From: Streptomyces sp. NBC_00554
Lineage (GTDB): Bacteria > Actinomycetota > Actinomycetes > Streptomycetales > Streptomycetaceae
Length of the DNA stretch: 64,000 nucleotides
NCBI RefSeq assembly: GCF_041431135.1
Contig: NZ_CP107799.1
Coordinates: 4,712,001-4,776,000, forward strand
Direction of reading: 5' to 3'
Shown here: one piece after another, positions 1 through 9,052 of the stretch
How positions within the stretch are numbered: the first letter of the stretch is position 1
Layout of the letters: each line of letters opens with the position of its first letter
Program-made: the position numbers and the translations under genes
Notes under the pieces: model-generated
The model's input: only the letters and a program-made list of their open reading frames with translations
Database searches by the model: none
What the model was told of the DNA's origin: nothing

Positions 1-108
1 CCGCAGCACTCGGCGGAGTCCCTGCCGGGCCAGCTGCGCGACCGAGGGAGGCGAGGGTGCGGCGGAGGCGTCGCCACGCGTGATGCCGTTGTTGCTCGGG
101 CCGCTCAC
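1..108 (-). CDS. N-terminal fragment of an unidentified protein
   Basis: A leftward frame opens with a GTG codon at 106-108 and stays open to the window edge (36 codons, beginning MSGPSNNGITRGDAS). A weak AGGG lies about 9 nt upstream. The start of the stretch is low in complexity, and the last visible part (SVAQLARQGLRRVLR) looks like the beginning of a folded domain. It follows the acyltransferase gene on the same strand. Too little is visible to name a family, and the frame could be fortuitous. Confidence 0.35.
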   Translation of the reverse strand, partial: MSGPSNNGITRGDASAAPSPPSVAQLARQGLRRVLR

Positions 109-118
109 GGGGCCAACC

Positions 119-1426
119 CTAGGCACGGGGCGCCGCCTTCACTCCGGCGGGGTCAGGACGGCGGTGGACGCGGACGACTCGGGAGGGCCGGCCGGTGCGG
201 CGGCGGGGGCCCTGTTCATGGGTGCGAAAGGCGGACCAGCAGACGGAGAGGGCGAGAGCGAAGACGGGCAGCCAGGCGAGACGTGCCGCCACCCAGCCGA
301 GGTCGTCGGGGACGGTGTGCAGGCCGGGGAGCCGGCCCGCCAGTAGGCCCAGGGCGGTGACCGCCATCAAGGACGTCTGGTGCCACAGAAATATCGTCAT
401 CGCGGAGAGATTGGCGAGTGCCACCGCCGCCCAGGCCGCGGGGCGCCTCATCCAGCGGCGGAGCGGCCCGCGCAGCAGCAGGGCGAGACCGCACTGGGCC
501 AGCCCGAAGGTGACGACGGCCAGCGACGGCGGGTTCAGGTTGGAGACCGCCGCGCCCGGGACGCCGACCATCGACGCCGGATAGCCCGCCCACGCCACCA
601 GCACCGCGGTCGCGGCCGCCCCGCAGCCGAACAGCACCCAGCCCGCGCGACGACTGTCCAGCTCACCGCGCGTCCAGGCCGCACCCAGCGTGTACGGCAC
701 CAGCCAGCCCGCCGCGACGTTCACCCAGCCGAGCCAGGACGGGCCGCCGAATCCGAAGCGAATGAGATCCACATGGAGAACGACGGCCAGCGGCCACAGC
801 GGGTTCATCCGCGTCAACAGGGGTGTCGCCGCGGTCAGTCCCGCGAAGATCAGGAGAAACCAGAGCGGGGACAGCGCCAGCTTCACCAGCGCGTGGACCG
901 TCTCGAAGCCCGTACCCGACGCAAGCAGACAGACCGCGGCCACCGTCCAGAGGGCCAGCACCGCCGCCACCGGTTTGAAGAGGCGGGCCAGGCGGGTTCG
1001 CAGCCACTGCCCGTACGTCGTGCCGCGTGCCCGCGCCGACGCGTAGCCCTTGGTGGCCACATGGCCGCCCACCAGGAAGAACACGGCGAGCGTCTGGAAG
1101 ACCCAGGAGATGGGAGCCAGCCAGGGCATGTGCTGCAACGGGCTCGCCACGCGCAGCGCGCCGCCGTCCGCGACCAGGGCCGTCACCAGCCAGTGGCCGA
1201 GTACGACACCGAGGATCGCGAGGGCGCGCAGGGCGTCGACGGCGCGATCCCGCGCCGCGGGGGTCGCCTCGTCGATACGACGGGCGCCGCTCCTTATGCC
1301 TTGTGCCGCCGCCCGTATGACGCTGCCGGGCTTGGCTGTTCGGGGCTTGGCTGTTCCGGGCATGGCTGTTCGCACGAAGCGCGAGTGGGCCGGGTGAGAC
1401 GGGCGAGACGGGTGGAACTCACGCAC
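119..1426 (-). CDS. Acyltransferase 3 family integral membrane protein
   Basis: A protein of 435 aa with about ten hydrophobic segments. Near residue 65 it carries DALRALAILGVVLGHW, the R-A-(x)n-V-x-x-x-H signature of acyltransferase family 3, whose members O-acylate sugars or cell-surface compounds at the membrane. The GTG start at 1424-1426 overlaps the 3' end of the upstream hydrolase gene by 8 bp, so the two genes are probably cotranscribed and translationally coupled. The long basic N-terminus and the Arg-rich C-terminal tail are cytoplasmic-type extensions. The acyl acceptor cannot be read from the sequence. Confidence 0.85.
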   Translation of the reverse strand: MREFHPSRPSHPAHSRFVRTAMPGTAKPRTAKPGSVIRAAAQGIRSGARRIDEATPAARDRAVDALRALAILGVVLGHWLVTALVADGGALRVASPLQHMPWLAPISWVFQTLAVFFLVGGHVATKGYASARARGTTYGQWLRTRLARLFKPVAAVLALWTVAAVCLLASGTGFETVHALVKLALSPLWFLLIFAGLTAATPLLTRMNPLWPLAVVLHVDLIRFGFGGPSWLGWVNVAAGWLVPYTLGAAWTRGELDSRRAGWVLFGCGAAATAVLVAWAGYPASMVGVPGAAVSNLNPPSLAVVTFGLAQCGLALLLRGPLRRWMRRPAAWAAVALANLSAMTIFLWHQTSLMAVTALGLLAGRLPGLHTVPDDLGWVAARLAWLPVFALALSVCWSAFRTHEQGPRRRTGRPSRVVRVHRRPDPAGVKAAPRA

Positions 1427-2492
1427 GGGTTACCTCCGAGGTGTCGCCGAGGACGATGCGGGCGAGGTTGTCCAGGGACACCGAGCCCGGTGTGAAGTAG
1501 TCGCTGTGGCCGACACCGCCCGCCGCGAAGACATGGGCGCCGAAGTCCGGGGAGACCGGGTCGGGGCCGAAGCCGACGGTCGTGCCGAAGAGGTCGGCGC
1601 GGGTGTGCGGGACGCCCGCTATCCAGTCGTCGGCGCCGCGGGCCGCCCAGACACGGGCGGATGTGTGCAGTGCCCCGACCGAGTCCGCGCCGGTGCCCGG
1701 GCTGCCGACGAGCACGATGTCGTCCACGTCCAGGTCCTGCGCCGCACGTCCGCAGACCACCGTGCCGTAGGAGTGGCAGAGCAGGGAGACGGGCGCCTTC
1801 TCGCCGACGACGCCCCGCAGTTCGCGTATGAACCCCTTCAGGCGCGGGGCCGCGTCGTCGGCCCGGTCCGTGGTCAGCACTGTGGTGCTCACCGTGCGGG
1901 GAGCCTCATAGCCGAGCCAGGCGACGACGGCCGTACGCGGGCCGAGGCGCTCGTGCAGGGAGAGGGCGCCGGCGCGGAACCGGTCGTACGTCTCCAGGTT
2001 GGTGTCGGAGCCGGGGACCAGGATCGCGACGCGGTCGGCTTCGGCGAGGTCGCCGAACACCTCGACGGCCTGGCCCGGGCCTCGGCCGTCGAAGGAGAGG
2101 AAGTGGCGGGAGGAGTCGGCCATGGCCCGGTCGGCGGCGGCGCGGGTGCTGTCGCCGCGGTCCGCGGCCATACGGGCCGCCTCCGCGGCGTTCGCACCGT
2201 TGGCCGCGTACGCCTCGTCCAGCGTCGATACCGTCACGGGGGCGAGCGTCGCGGGCGCCGGGGCGGGGATCCGGGGCCGAGCGGCCGCGGCGGCCACGGG
2301 GACGACGACAGCGCCCGTGACCAGTACGGCGAGCAGGGTGCGGCGCAGCCGCCGGACCACGCGTCCGGCACGCCCACCCGGCGTCGGCTCCGCGGCCATC
2401 GGCACCGACTCCGGTCCCAACCCCGGCTCCGACTCCGACTCCGCAGGTGATACCCCGCTGCCCGCCGCGCTCGGCTTCGCCCCGAACCCCAT
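1419..2492 (-). CDS. Alpha/beta hydrolase (DUF1023-like), membrane-anchored or exported
   Basis: The protein is 357 aa. A cytoplasmic N-terminus of about 48 residues rich in Pro, Ser and Glu is followed by Arg residues and one hydrophobic segment (LLAVLVTGAVVVPVAAAAA), then an extracytoplasmic hydrolase domain. The nucleophile elbow is LLCHSYGTVVCG, where Ser is the expected catalytic residue and the usual first Gly of GxSxG is Cys. A late GHSDYF segment can supply the His. GGAGGGAAGG stands 5-6 nt before the ATG. Substrate is unknown, and DUF1023 proteins are only predicted hydrolases. It forms an operon with the acyltransferase gene (8-bp overlap). Confidence 0.8.
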   Translation of the reverse strand: MGFGAKPSAAGSGVSPAESESEPGLGPESVPMAAEPTPGGRAGRVVRRLRRTLLAVLVTGAVVVPVAAAAARPRIPAPAPATLAPVTVSTLDEAYAANGANAAEAARMAADRGDSTRAAADRAMADSSRHFLSFDGRGPGQAVEVFGDLAEADRVAILVPGSDTNLETYDRFRAGALSLHERLGPRTAVVAWLGYEAPRTVSTTVLTTDRADDAAPRLKGFIRELRGVVGEKAPVSLLCHSYGTVVCGRAAQDLDVDDIVLVGSPGTGADSVGALHTSARVWAARGADDWIAGVPHTRADLFGTTVGFGPDPVSPDFGAHVFAAGGVGHSDYFTPGSVSLDNLARIVLGDTSEVTRA

Positions 2493-2668
2493 GCCGACCT
2501 TCCCTCCCCGTGCTCCCGCTCATCGGGCGCCAATGGAAGGGAAGTTACGGATCGTCACGTGTCGTCGGCGTCCCGCCAGGGAGCTCACCTGGGAGGTAGC
2601 TCTCAGGTATTACGGGTATGACCGGGCGGCCGAACACGGGCCACACGCCGGTCGCGCTCCACCCGCCT

Positions 2669-3583
2669 TCACCAGGCCAGCTGGGCGATCTCCTCGGCCA
2701 CCACCGCGCACGCATCCGCCGCCGGGTCGATCAGCGGGAAGTGGCCGACGTCCTCCAGGAGCGTCAGGCCGACCACCTCGCCCGCCTTCGCCGCCGCGTC
2801 GGCGTACGCCTCCGCGACCGCCTGCGGGACGACGATGTCGGTACGGCCCTGTACGAGGGTCGTTGCGATGCCGGTGGGGAGGAGGTGCGCCGGGTCGGCG
2901 TACGGCAGGCGGTCCGCGAACTTGCCTTCCCCGCCGAGGAGTTGGCGAGCGGCCCCGCCGCACACGTCCAGCTTCTCGGCGACCCGGAAGTCCGCGATCG
3001 GGGCAAGGGCGACGACACCGCGCAGGGGCGCCGGACGGTCCGTGCGCCAGGGCGCGTCGGCGGGCAGGAGGTGGCGCGCGGAGGCCCACAGGGCGAGATG
3101 GCCGCCCGCCGAGTGGCCGGTGACCACCATGCGGCGGGGGTCGGCCGACGGGAGCTTCTCCCGTACGAGCGCGGGCAGGGCGTCGAGCGCGGCCGCGACG
3201 TCGTCGAAGGTGTCCGGCCAGCGGCCTGCGACCGGGCCGTCGCCGCCCTGCGCGGGGATCGCGGCGCCCCGGCGGTACTCGACGTTGGCCACGGCGAAAC
3301 CGCGGCGGGCCAGGAAGTCCGCGAACGGCGTGATGTGACGGCGGTCGTACGGGGCGCGCCAGGCGCCACCGTGCAGGACGACCACGAGGGGGGCGAGGAC
3401 GGCGGGGTCGGGCTCGCGCGGGGCGTAGAAGTCGATCACCTGGTCGGGGTGGTCGCCGTACGCGACGGTGACGTCGGGGTCGACGGGCGGGTGCGAGAAG
3501 GCGGACGCCTCCTCGGCGTCGTCCCGTGCCATCGCTCCGTCCCGAGCTGCGGCTTCGTCCCGAGCTGCGGCGTCGTCCTGCAT
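2669..3583 (-). CDS. Alpha/beta hydrolase, probable arylformamidase (kynurenine formamidase)
   Basis: The protein is 304 aa. It has an HGGAW oxyanion-hole motif (about residue 71), a GHSAGGHLALW nucleophile elbow and a C-terminal DVGHFPL with the catalytic His. This layout is typical of the HGG-type (hormone-sensitive-lipase-like) kynurenine formamidases that hydrolyse N-formylkynurenine to kynurenine. The assignment rests mainly on context: kynureninase and tryptophan 2,3-dioxygenase genes lie about 1-3 kb away, so this would supply the middle step. GAGAGG precedes the ATG by 7 nt. The first 25 residues are a low-complexity Ala-Arg-Asp repeat. A generic esterase remains possible. Confidence 0.7.
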   Translation of the reverse strand: MQDDAAARDEAAARDGAMARDDAEEASAFSHPPVDPDVTVAYGDHPDQVIDFYAPREPDPAVLAPLVVVLHGGAWRAPYDRRHITPFADFLARRGFAVANVEYRRGAAIPAQGGDGPVAGRWPDTFDDVAAALDALPALVREKLPSADPRRMVVTGHSAGGHLALWASARHLLPADAPWRTDRPAPLRGVVALAPIADFRVAEKLDVCGGAARQLLGGEGKFADRLPYADPAHLLPTGIATTLVQGRTDIVVPQAVAEAYADAAAKAGEVVGLTLLEDVGHFPLIDPAADACAVVAEEIAQLAW

Positions 3584-3776
3584 GCTCCAACCTCTCAGCG
3601 GTGAAACGGATTTGGCGGACCAGGAGAGAATTCGGCCGTTGGCGGGGACGCTATCAGGCCCGTGACGTGCGTCGACACCGGGATATCACTCTCGGTTAGG
3701 GTCAAACGGTTCTGCTGTTTCGTTACGCTGGCGGGGGACGTCCACGCCCGTGGTCCGGTCCGCGAAGGAGTACGCC

Positions 3777-4388
3777 ATGTCCGCCGAGCCCGGCACCGTA
3801 CGCCCCGGGGGACGCACCGCCCGTGTCCGTGCGGCTGTGCTCCGCGCCGCCGGGGACGTGCTCGCCGAGCAGGGGTTCGCGCATCTCGATCTCGCCGATG
3901 TGGCGCGGCGGGCCGAGGTGGGGAAGACCACCGTGTACCGGCGGTGGGGGTCCGTGACCGGGCTGGTCGCCGATCTGCTGAGCGACATGGCGGAGCAGTC
4001 GCTGCCGCGGGTGGAGACCGGGTCGGTGTTGGGGGATCTGCGTGCCAATGCCGCGTTGGTGCGGCGGACGCTTGCCGATGCTCGGCAGGGGGCGTTGTTC
4101 CGGGCGGTCATTGCTGCGGCGGCGGGGGATGTGCGTACGGGGGAGGCGTTGCGGCGGTTCTATGACGTGCGGGTTGCGGAGTGGGCGCCTTGTGTCGAGC
4201 AGGGGGTTGTGCGGGGGGAGTTGCCGGTGGGGACCGACGCGGCGACGGTCGTACGTGCGGTGTCGGCGCCCCTCTATTACTCCTTGCTCACCGGCGGGGT
4301 GGCGCCGGGGGACGACGATGCCGAGCGGGCTGCGTCGGCCGCGTTCGCTGCGGCGGTGGCCGGAGTGTACGTCGTCGGCCCCCGGTGA
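3777..4388 (+). CDS. TetR-family transcriptional regulator
   Basis: The protein is 203 aa. The N-terminal helix-turn-helix contains RAAGDVLAEQGFAHLDLADV and VARRAEVGKTTVYRRW, a typical TetR DNA-binding region, followed by a C-terminal ligand domain. I chose ATG 3777 rather than the upstream in-frame GTG at 3750 because AAGGAG lies 7 nt before it. The gene is divergent from the formamidase-like gene with a 193-bp shared intergenic region, and convergent toward kynU. It is a plausible local regulator of tryptophan catabolism, but no ligand or operator is evident. Confidence 0.88.
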   Translation: MSAEPGTVRPGGRTARVRAAVLRAAGDVLAEQGFAHLDLADVARRAEVGKTTVYRRWGSVTGLVADLLSDMAEQSLPRVETGSVLGDLRANAALVRRTLADARQGALFRAVIAAAAGDVRTGEALRRFYDVRVAEWAPCVEQGVVRGELPVGTDAATVVRAVSAPLYYSLLTGGVAPGDDDAERAASAAFAAAVAGVYVVGPR

Positions 4389-4408
4389 TCCGGGGGGAGG
4401 GGACAAGC

Positions 4409-4641
4409 GTTTTTCGCCCCCTCCGCCCCTACCCGTCCCTTGCTCCTGGGGGCTCCGCCCCCAGACCCCCGCTCGCCCGAAGGGCTCGTCCTCAAACGCC
4501 GGACGGGCTGAAAGATCTTCCCCGGCCCGGGGCTGAAGAGCGCAGCCTCCACGGGTGGGTGGGGGATCGGGATGGTGCCGCCTCGTCCTTGAACGCCGGA
4601 CGGGCTGGAGATACCTGGCCCGGGCTGGAAGATCTCTCTCC
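4409..4641. repeat. GC-rich intergenic repeat element, copy 1 (left arm plus extra half unit)
   Basis: The stretch contains TTTTTCGCCCCCTCCGCCCC, a short GGGGGC/GCCCCC hairpin and the phrase TCCTCAAACGCCGGACGGGC. The last phrase recurs in altered form (CCTTGAACGCCGGACGGGC) about 100 bp later. The same blocks occur at 7342-7503 and 11706-11932, where they form fold-back structures. This copy lies between the convergent tetR and kynU genes, where it may act as a bidirectional terminator. Confidence 0.75.
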
Positions 4642-4647
4642 CCCCAG

Positions 4648-5853
4648 CTACAGAACGATCTCCTCCCCCAGCACCCTCGCCGCCCGTTCCACATCCGCGA
4701 AACCGACGTACAACGGAGTGAAGCCGAAGCGCAGGACGTCCGGGTGGCGGAAATCGCCGACCACGTCGCGCTCGATCAGTTTCTTCATGACCTCGCCGGC
4801 GTCCGGGCAGCGTAGGGCCACCTGGCTTCCGCGCTCCGTGTGGGCGGAGGGTGTTACGGACTCCACGCGGCCCTCGGGGACGTATGCCGAGACGCATTCC
4901 AGGAAGAAGTCCGTGAGGGCGAGGGACTTGGTGCGGACGGAGTCGATGGAGATGCCGTCCCACACCTCGAGGGCCGCTTCCAGGGCGAGCATCGAGAGGA
5001 TGTCCGGTGTGCCCACCCGGCCGCGCAGGGCGCCCTGCGCGGGTTCGTAGGCGGGGCTCATGCCGAAGGGGTCCGTGTGGGAGTTCCAGCCGGGGAGCGG
5101 GGAGTCGAAGCGGTCCTGGAGTTCGTTGCGTACGTAGAGGTACGCCGGTGAACCCGGGCCGCCGTTCAGGTACTTGTAGGTGCAGCCGACCGCCAGGTCG
5201 ACACCGTGGGCGTCCAGGTCCACCGGCAGGGCGCCCGCGCTGTGGCACAGGTCCCAGACCGCGAGAGCGCCGGCGGCGTGGATCGCGGAGGTCAGGGACG
5301 GGAGGTCGTGCAGGCGGCCGGTGCGGTAGTCGACGTGGTTCAGCAGGACCGCCGCCGTGCGGGGGCCGAGGGCAGCGGGCACGTCCGCGGGGTCCAGCGG
5401 CCGCAGTTCGCAGCCGGTCAGGCGGGCCGCCGACTGTGCGATGTAGCCGTCCGTGGGGAACGTCGTCGCGTCGACCAGGATCTCGTCCCGGCCTTCCCCG
5501 GCCAGCCGCACGGCACCCACAACCGCCTTGAAGACGTTGACACTTGTGGAGTCGCCCACCACTATCTGGCCGGGCGCCGCGCCGACCAGCGGCGCGATCC
5601 GGTCGCCGATCCGCTCCGGCGCCGTCCACCAGCCGCTCTCGTCCCAGGACCGGATCCGCAGCTCGCCCCACTGACGGCGTACGACATCGTCGACCCGGCC
5701 GGGTACGTTCGCGGGCAGCGCGCCGAGCGAGTTCCCGTCCAGGTACACCACGTCGTCGAGGACGAACCGCTCGCGCAGTCCGGCCAGTTCGTCGGTCGAG
5801 TCCAGCTCCGCGGCCCTGCGGCGCAGCTGGGACAGCTCAGACAGCTCAGACAT
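4648..5853 (-). CDS. kynU: Kynureninase
   Basis: The protein is 401 aa, a normal length for this PLP enzyme, which cleaves L-kynurenine to anthranilate and alanine. CTYKYLNGGPGSPA carries the PLP-lysine, WDLCHSAGAL supplies the cofactor-binding Asp and His region, and DGNSLG lies near the N-terminus. ATG 5853 was chosen because MSELSELSQLRRR is the family-like beginning and it overlaps the stop of the dioxygenase gene by 8 bp; upstream sequence in the same frame is the out-of-phase 3' end of kynA. It is cotranscribed with kynA. Anthranilate produced here could feed catabolism or secondary metabolism, but no anthranilate-specific gene is visible nearby. Confidence 0.95.
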   Translation of the reverse strand: MSELSELSQLRRRAAELDSTDELAGLRERFVLDDVVYLDGNSLGALPANVPGRVDDVVRRQWGELRIRSWDESGWWTAPERIGDRIAPLVGAAPGQIVVGDSTSVNVFKAVVGAVRLAGEGRDEILVDATTFPTDGYIAQSAARLTGCELRPLDPADVPAALGPRTAAVLLNHVDYRTGRLHDLPSLTSAIHAAGALAVWDLCHSAGALPVDLDAHGVDLAVGCTYKYLNGGPGSPAYLYVRNELQDRFDSPLPGWNSHTDPFGMSPAYEPAQGALRGRVGTPDILSMLALEAALEVWDGISIDSVRTKSLALTDFFLECVSAYVPEGRVESVTPSAHTERGSQVALRCPDAGEVMKKLIERDVVGDFRHPDVLRFGFTPLYVGFADVERAARVLGEEIVL

Positions 5854-6694
5854 GGGACCTCGCCGTCCACAGCTCGGGGAACACGTTCTTCTGCGCCCGC
5901 TTCTCCAGCCAGGCCACCCCGGCGGAGCCGCCGGTGCCCGTCTTCGCGCCCATCGCACGGCGCGTGGCGACGAGATGGTCGTTGCGCCATCGCCACACCA
6001 GTTCCGCGACGTCCGTCAACGCCTCGCCGAGACGGGCGAGTTCGGCGTTCTCGTCGCCCGCGTACAACGACGTCCACACCGCCTCCACCTCCGGCGAGGA
6101 CTCGTAGCGCAGCGACACGTCGCGCGAAAGGACCGCCGCCGGGACCGCGTGCCCGCGCCGCGACAGCAGCCTCAACACCTCGTCGTACAGGCTCGGTTCG
6201 TGCAGCGCCTTCTCCAGCTCCGCGTGGACGCGCGGCGCGCCCCGGTGCGGGACCAGCATGGACGCGGACTTCTCGCCGAGCAGGAACTCCATCCGGCGGT
6301 ACATCGCGGACTGGAAGCCGGAGCCTTCGCCGAGGGCGCCGCGGTACGAGTTGAACTGGGCCGGCGTGAGTCCGGCGAGGGGCCGCCAGGAGGCGTTCAG
6401 CGCCTCCAGTTCCCGTACGGACCGCTTCAGCGCAGCCACCGCGACCGGCACCCGGTCCTCGCGGAGCGCGTTCGCCGCGGTCTCCCACTCGTGGACGATG
6501 ACCGTGAACCACAGCTCCATGACCTGGGTGGTCACGAGGAAGACCATCTCTCCGGGGTCGTCGGAGCGGGTGTGCTGGAGGTGGGTGAGGACGTCCGCCT
6601 GTACGTAGTCCTCGTACGGCGTGGTTCCCTGGAAGTCGAGATGCGGGGTCTCGGGCTCCTGAGCCTCTGCGGGCTGAGCCTGCTGGGACGACAT
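5846..6694 (-). CDS. kynA: Tryptophan 2,3-dioxygenase
   Basis: The protein is 282 aa, the usual bacterial length. This cytosolic haem enzyme opens the indole ring of L-tryptophan to N-formylkynurenine. Visible hallmarks are ELWFTVIVHEWETA with the distal His, NSYRGALGEGSGFQS with the substrate-binding Arg, WRNDHL with the probable proximal haem His, and the C-terminal TGTGGS loop. ATG 6694 follows AGGAG by about 8 nt. It is the first gene of the kynA-kynU pair. A strong terminator at 6801-6829 isolates it from the gene upstream. Confidence 0.96.
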   Translation of the reverse strand: MSSQQAQPAEAQEPETPHLDFQGTTPYEDYVQADVLTHLQHTRSDDPGEMVFLVTTQVMELWFTVIVHEWETAANALREDRVPVAVAALKRSVRELEALNASWRPLAGLTPAQFNSYRGALGEGSGFQSAMYRRMEFLLGEKSASMLVPHRGAPRVHAELEKALHEPSLYDEVLRLLSRRGHAVPAAVLSRDVSLRYESSPEVEAVWTSLYAGDENAELARLGEALTDVAELVWRWRNDHLVATRRAMGAKTGTGGSAGVAWLEKRAQKNVFPELWTARSHV

Positions 6695-6800
6695 CGCTGT
6701 CTCCTGATGCGTACTCCGGGTAGCGGTCCGCCCCTGCCGATTCCGACACGGGGGCCCCGGTCCCCACCGGCATCCTCCGCAATCGTCCCCCGATAACGCA

Positions 6801-6829
6801 AGGTCCGCCTGGTCACACCAGGCGGACCT
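6801..6829 (-). terminator. Rho-independent-type hairpin after the DUF3151 gene
   Basis: A perfect 13-bp stem (AGGTCCGCCTGGT, 6801-6813, with its complement at 6817-6829) has a 3-nt loop. It lies 19 bp past the stop of the leftward DUF3151 gene and upstream of kynA. There is no long T tract, as is usual for streptomycete terminators. Confidence 0.75.
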
Positions 6830-6847
6830 GCACAAACGCGGTGCGTG

Positions 6848-7261
6848 CTAGCCCAGCGTCTGCGCCGCCGTGGGCGAGGAGTCCTTCAGGAACTGGCTGC
6901 AGCGCTCGTACTCCTCCTGCTCGCCGATCGCCTGTGCGGCGCGGGCGAGGCCGTGCAGGGCACGCAGGAAGCCGCGGTTCGGCTCGTGCTCCCAGGGGAC
7001 CGGGCCGTGGCCCTTCCAGCCGCTGCGGCGCAGGGAGTCCAGGCCGCGGTGGTAGCCGGTACGGGCGTAGGCGTACGACTCGACGACGCTGCCTCGCTCG
7101 TAGGCCTCGTCGGCGAGCTGGGCCCAGGCGAGGGAGGAGGTCGGGTACTTGGCGGCGACGTCGGCGGGGGCCGTGCCGTTCGCGAGGAGCTCGCGGGGCT
7201 CCGGGTAATCGGGGAGGTTGGTCGGGGGCGGTCCCCCGAGGAGGTTCTCGTGAATCGTCAT
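6848..7261 (-). CDS. DUF3151 family protein
   Basis: The protein is 137 aa, soluble and mostly helical. It begins MTIHENLLGGPPPTNLP and contains LAWAQLADEAYERG and YARTGYHRGLDSLRRSGWKG, the conserved TPR-like core of actinobacterial DUF3151 proteins, for which no function is established. The start at 7261 is the family-like one; an in-frame upstream Met would only add 14 residues. In the actinobacterial gene orders I remember it sits near fba, as it does here. It stands alone, between an intergenic repeat element and a terminator. Confidence 0.85.
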   Translation of the reverse strand: MTIHENLLGGPPPTNLPDYPEPRELLANGTAPADVAAKYPTSSLAWAQLADEAYERGSVVESYAYARTGYHRGLDSLRRSGWKGHGPVPWEHEPNRGFLRALHGLARAAQAIGEQEEYERCSQFLKDSSPTAAQTLG

Positions 7262-7341
7262 GGGTTCCAGTCTGCGGCATTCGTTGTCGCGGGGTTGAGT
7301 CACCCCAGGGAGGGAGGGACCCCGGTGCCGGGGCTGGCTCG

Positions 7342-7503
7342 GGTTTCTTCGCCCCCTCCGCCCCTTCCCGTCCCTTGTTCCTGGGGGCTCCGCCCCCAGA
7401 CCCCCGCTCGCCCGAAGGGCTCGTCCTCAAACGCCGGACGGGCTGAAACCGGGCGTAGCCCGGAAGTGCGGGACGGGTAGGGGCGGAGGGGGCGAAAAAC
7501 CCC
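7342..7503. repeat. GC-rich intergenic repeat element, copy 2 (fold-back)
   Basis: The terminal arms read TTCGCCCCCTCCGCCCC on the left and GGGGCGGAGGGGGCGAA on the right. Between them are the GGGGGC/GCCCCC mini-hairpin and TCCTCAAACGCCGGACGGGC. The whole can fold back on itself. It lies between the 5' end of the DUF3151 gene and the 3' end of the MFS gene, both on the minus strand, so it may end transcription of the exporter gene. Confidence 0.8.
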
Positions 7504-7508
7504 CACCC

Positions 7509-9029
7509 TCACCCCCGCTTCCCCGTCTCCAGCGGCGGAGCCGTGACCCACCCGTGTGTGCGGCACTCGGGTCGGCGGCAGTCCGGTGCCGGGCGGCGGA
7601 CCGTTGCGAAGGCCACGATCGCACCGAGGACGAGGACCCCGGCGCACAAGGGCATCGCCCGCCGGAACGCGGCGTCGAAGGCGTCGGCGGACCGGTACGC
7701 CTCCGCCCCCATCCCCGCGAGCAGCGGCAGCGCGGCCACCGCGATGAGCCCCGCCGCACGGGCCGCCGCGTTGTTGATCCCGCTGGCGAGCCCCGCCCGC
7801 CCGGTGTCCACGGAGGCGAGGACGGTGGCGGTCAGCGGCGCGACCAGCGTCACCATGCCCAGGCCCAGGACCAGCAGCGCGGGAAGCACATCGGCGACGT
7901 ACGAGGCGTCCTCCCCCACCCGCAGCATCAGCAGCATCCCCGCCGCACACAGCAGCGGCCCCACCGTGAGCGGAATACGCGGCCCGATGCGCTGGGCGAG
8001 CTCGCCCGAGCGGGCGGAGAACAGCAGCATGAGAGCGGTCGTGGGCAGCAGCGCCGTACCGGCTGCGAGGGCCGAGTATCCCGCCACCACCTGGAGCTGG
8101 AGCGCGGCCAGGAAGAAGAAGCCGCTGAAGGCCGCGTACACGCACAGCGTGACGGCGTTGACCGCCGTGAACTGGCGCGAGGCGAAGATGTCGAGCGGCA
8201 TCATCGGATCGCTGCGGCCCCGCTCGACGTACACGAAGGCCACACCCGCGGCCACGCCCGCGACCGCCGTCACCCACACGAGCACAGAGCCGCTGCGGGC
8301 CTCGATCAGGGCATATGTCACGAACGCCAGCGACAGTGCGCCGAGGACCGCGCCCAGCACGTCGAAGCCGCGGTGTGTACGGCTGTCCTTGGACTCGGGG
8401 ACATGCCGCAGAGCGATGGGCGCGCACAGCAGCGCCACCGGGATGTTCAGCAGGAACACCCAGCGCCAGCCGGGGCCGTCCACCAGCCAGCCGCCCACGA
8501 ACGGCCCGATCGCCGCGCCGACGCCCCCGAAGCCCGACCACAGCCCGACGGCCCTGGCCCGGTCGTCCGGATGGAAGGAGGCCTGGATGAGCGCGAGTGA
8601 ACCGGGGGTGAGGAGCGCCCCGCCGACGCCCTGCAACGCACGGGCCGCGATCAGCACTCCCCCGCTGGGCGCGATTCCGCACAGCAGCGAGGCGGCCGCG
8701 AACCACACCACCCCGATGACGAAGACCTTCCGCCGCCCGAAGCGGTCCCCGAGCGATCCGCCCAGCAGGATGAGCCCCGCCAGCGTCAGCGTGTACGCGT
8801 TCACGGTCCACTGGAGGGCCGCGAGGTCCGCGTTCAGGTCACGGCCGATCCGCGGCAGCGCGACGTTGACGACCGTCGAGTCCAGCATGGCCATGCTGGA
8901 ACCAAGGACGGTGGTCAGCAGGATCCACTTGCCCGTGGGGCTGGAGATCCGCACACCCGGCTCCGCCGGTTTCTCCTGCGGAGACTGCGGAGACCGTGGA
9001 GACTCCGGATCCTGCGGAGTGGCAGCCAT
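7509..9029 (-). CDS. MFS drug-resistance transporter, DHA2 (14-TM) family
   Basis: The protein is 506 aa with a hydrophobicity pattern fitting 14 transmembrane segments. It shows MLDSTVVNVALPRIGRDL (the DHA2 first-helix motif), GGSLGDRFGRRKVFVIG (MFS motif A) and GPFVGGWLVDGPGWRWVF (motif C region), so it is probably a proton-driven exporter of toxic compounds. The start is uncertain between ATG 9029 and ATG 9041, which adds MLRG. The Pro/Ser-rich cytoplasmic N-terminus (SPRSPQSPQ) is unusual but common in the genus. It ends against repeat element copy 2, and no regulator is adjacent. Confidence 0.9.
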   Translation of the reverse strand: MAATPQDPESPRSPQSPQEKPAEPGVRISSPTGKWILLTTVLGSSMAMLDSTVVNVALPRIGRDLNADLAALQWTVNAYTLTLAGLILLGGSLGDRFGRRKVFVIGVVWFAAASLLCGIAPSGGVLIAARALQGVGGALLTPGSLALIQASFHPDDRARAVGLWSGFGGVGAAIGPFVGGWLVDGPGWRWVFLLNIPVALLCAPIALRHVPESKDSRTHRGFDVLGAVLGALSLAFVTYALIEARSGSVLVWVTAVAGVAAGVAFVYVERGRSDPMMPLDIFASRQFTAVNAVTLCVYAAFSGFFFLAALQLQVVAGYSALAAGTALLPTTALMLLFSARSGELAQRIGPRIPLTVGPLLCAAGMLLMLRVGEDASYVADVLPALLVLGLGMVTLVAPLTATVLASVDTGRAGLASGINNAAARAAGLIAVAALPLLAGMGAEAYRSADAFDAAFRRAMPLCAGVLVLGAIVAFATVRRPAPDCRRPECRTHGWVTAPPLETGKRG

Positions 9030-9052
9030 ACCTCGGAGCATACGGAAGGGCC

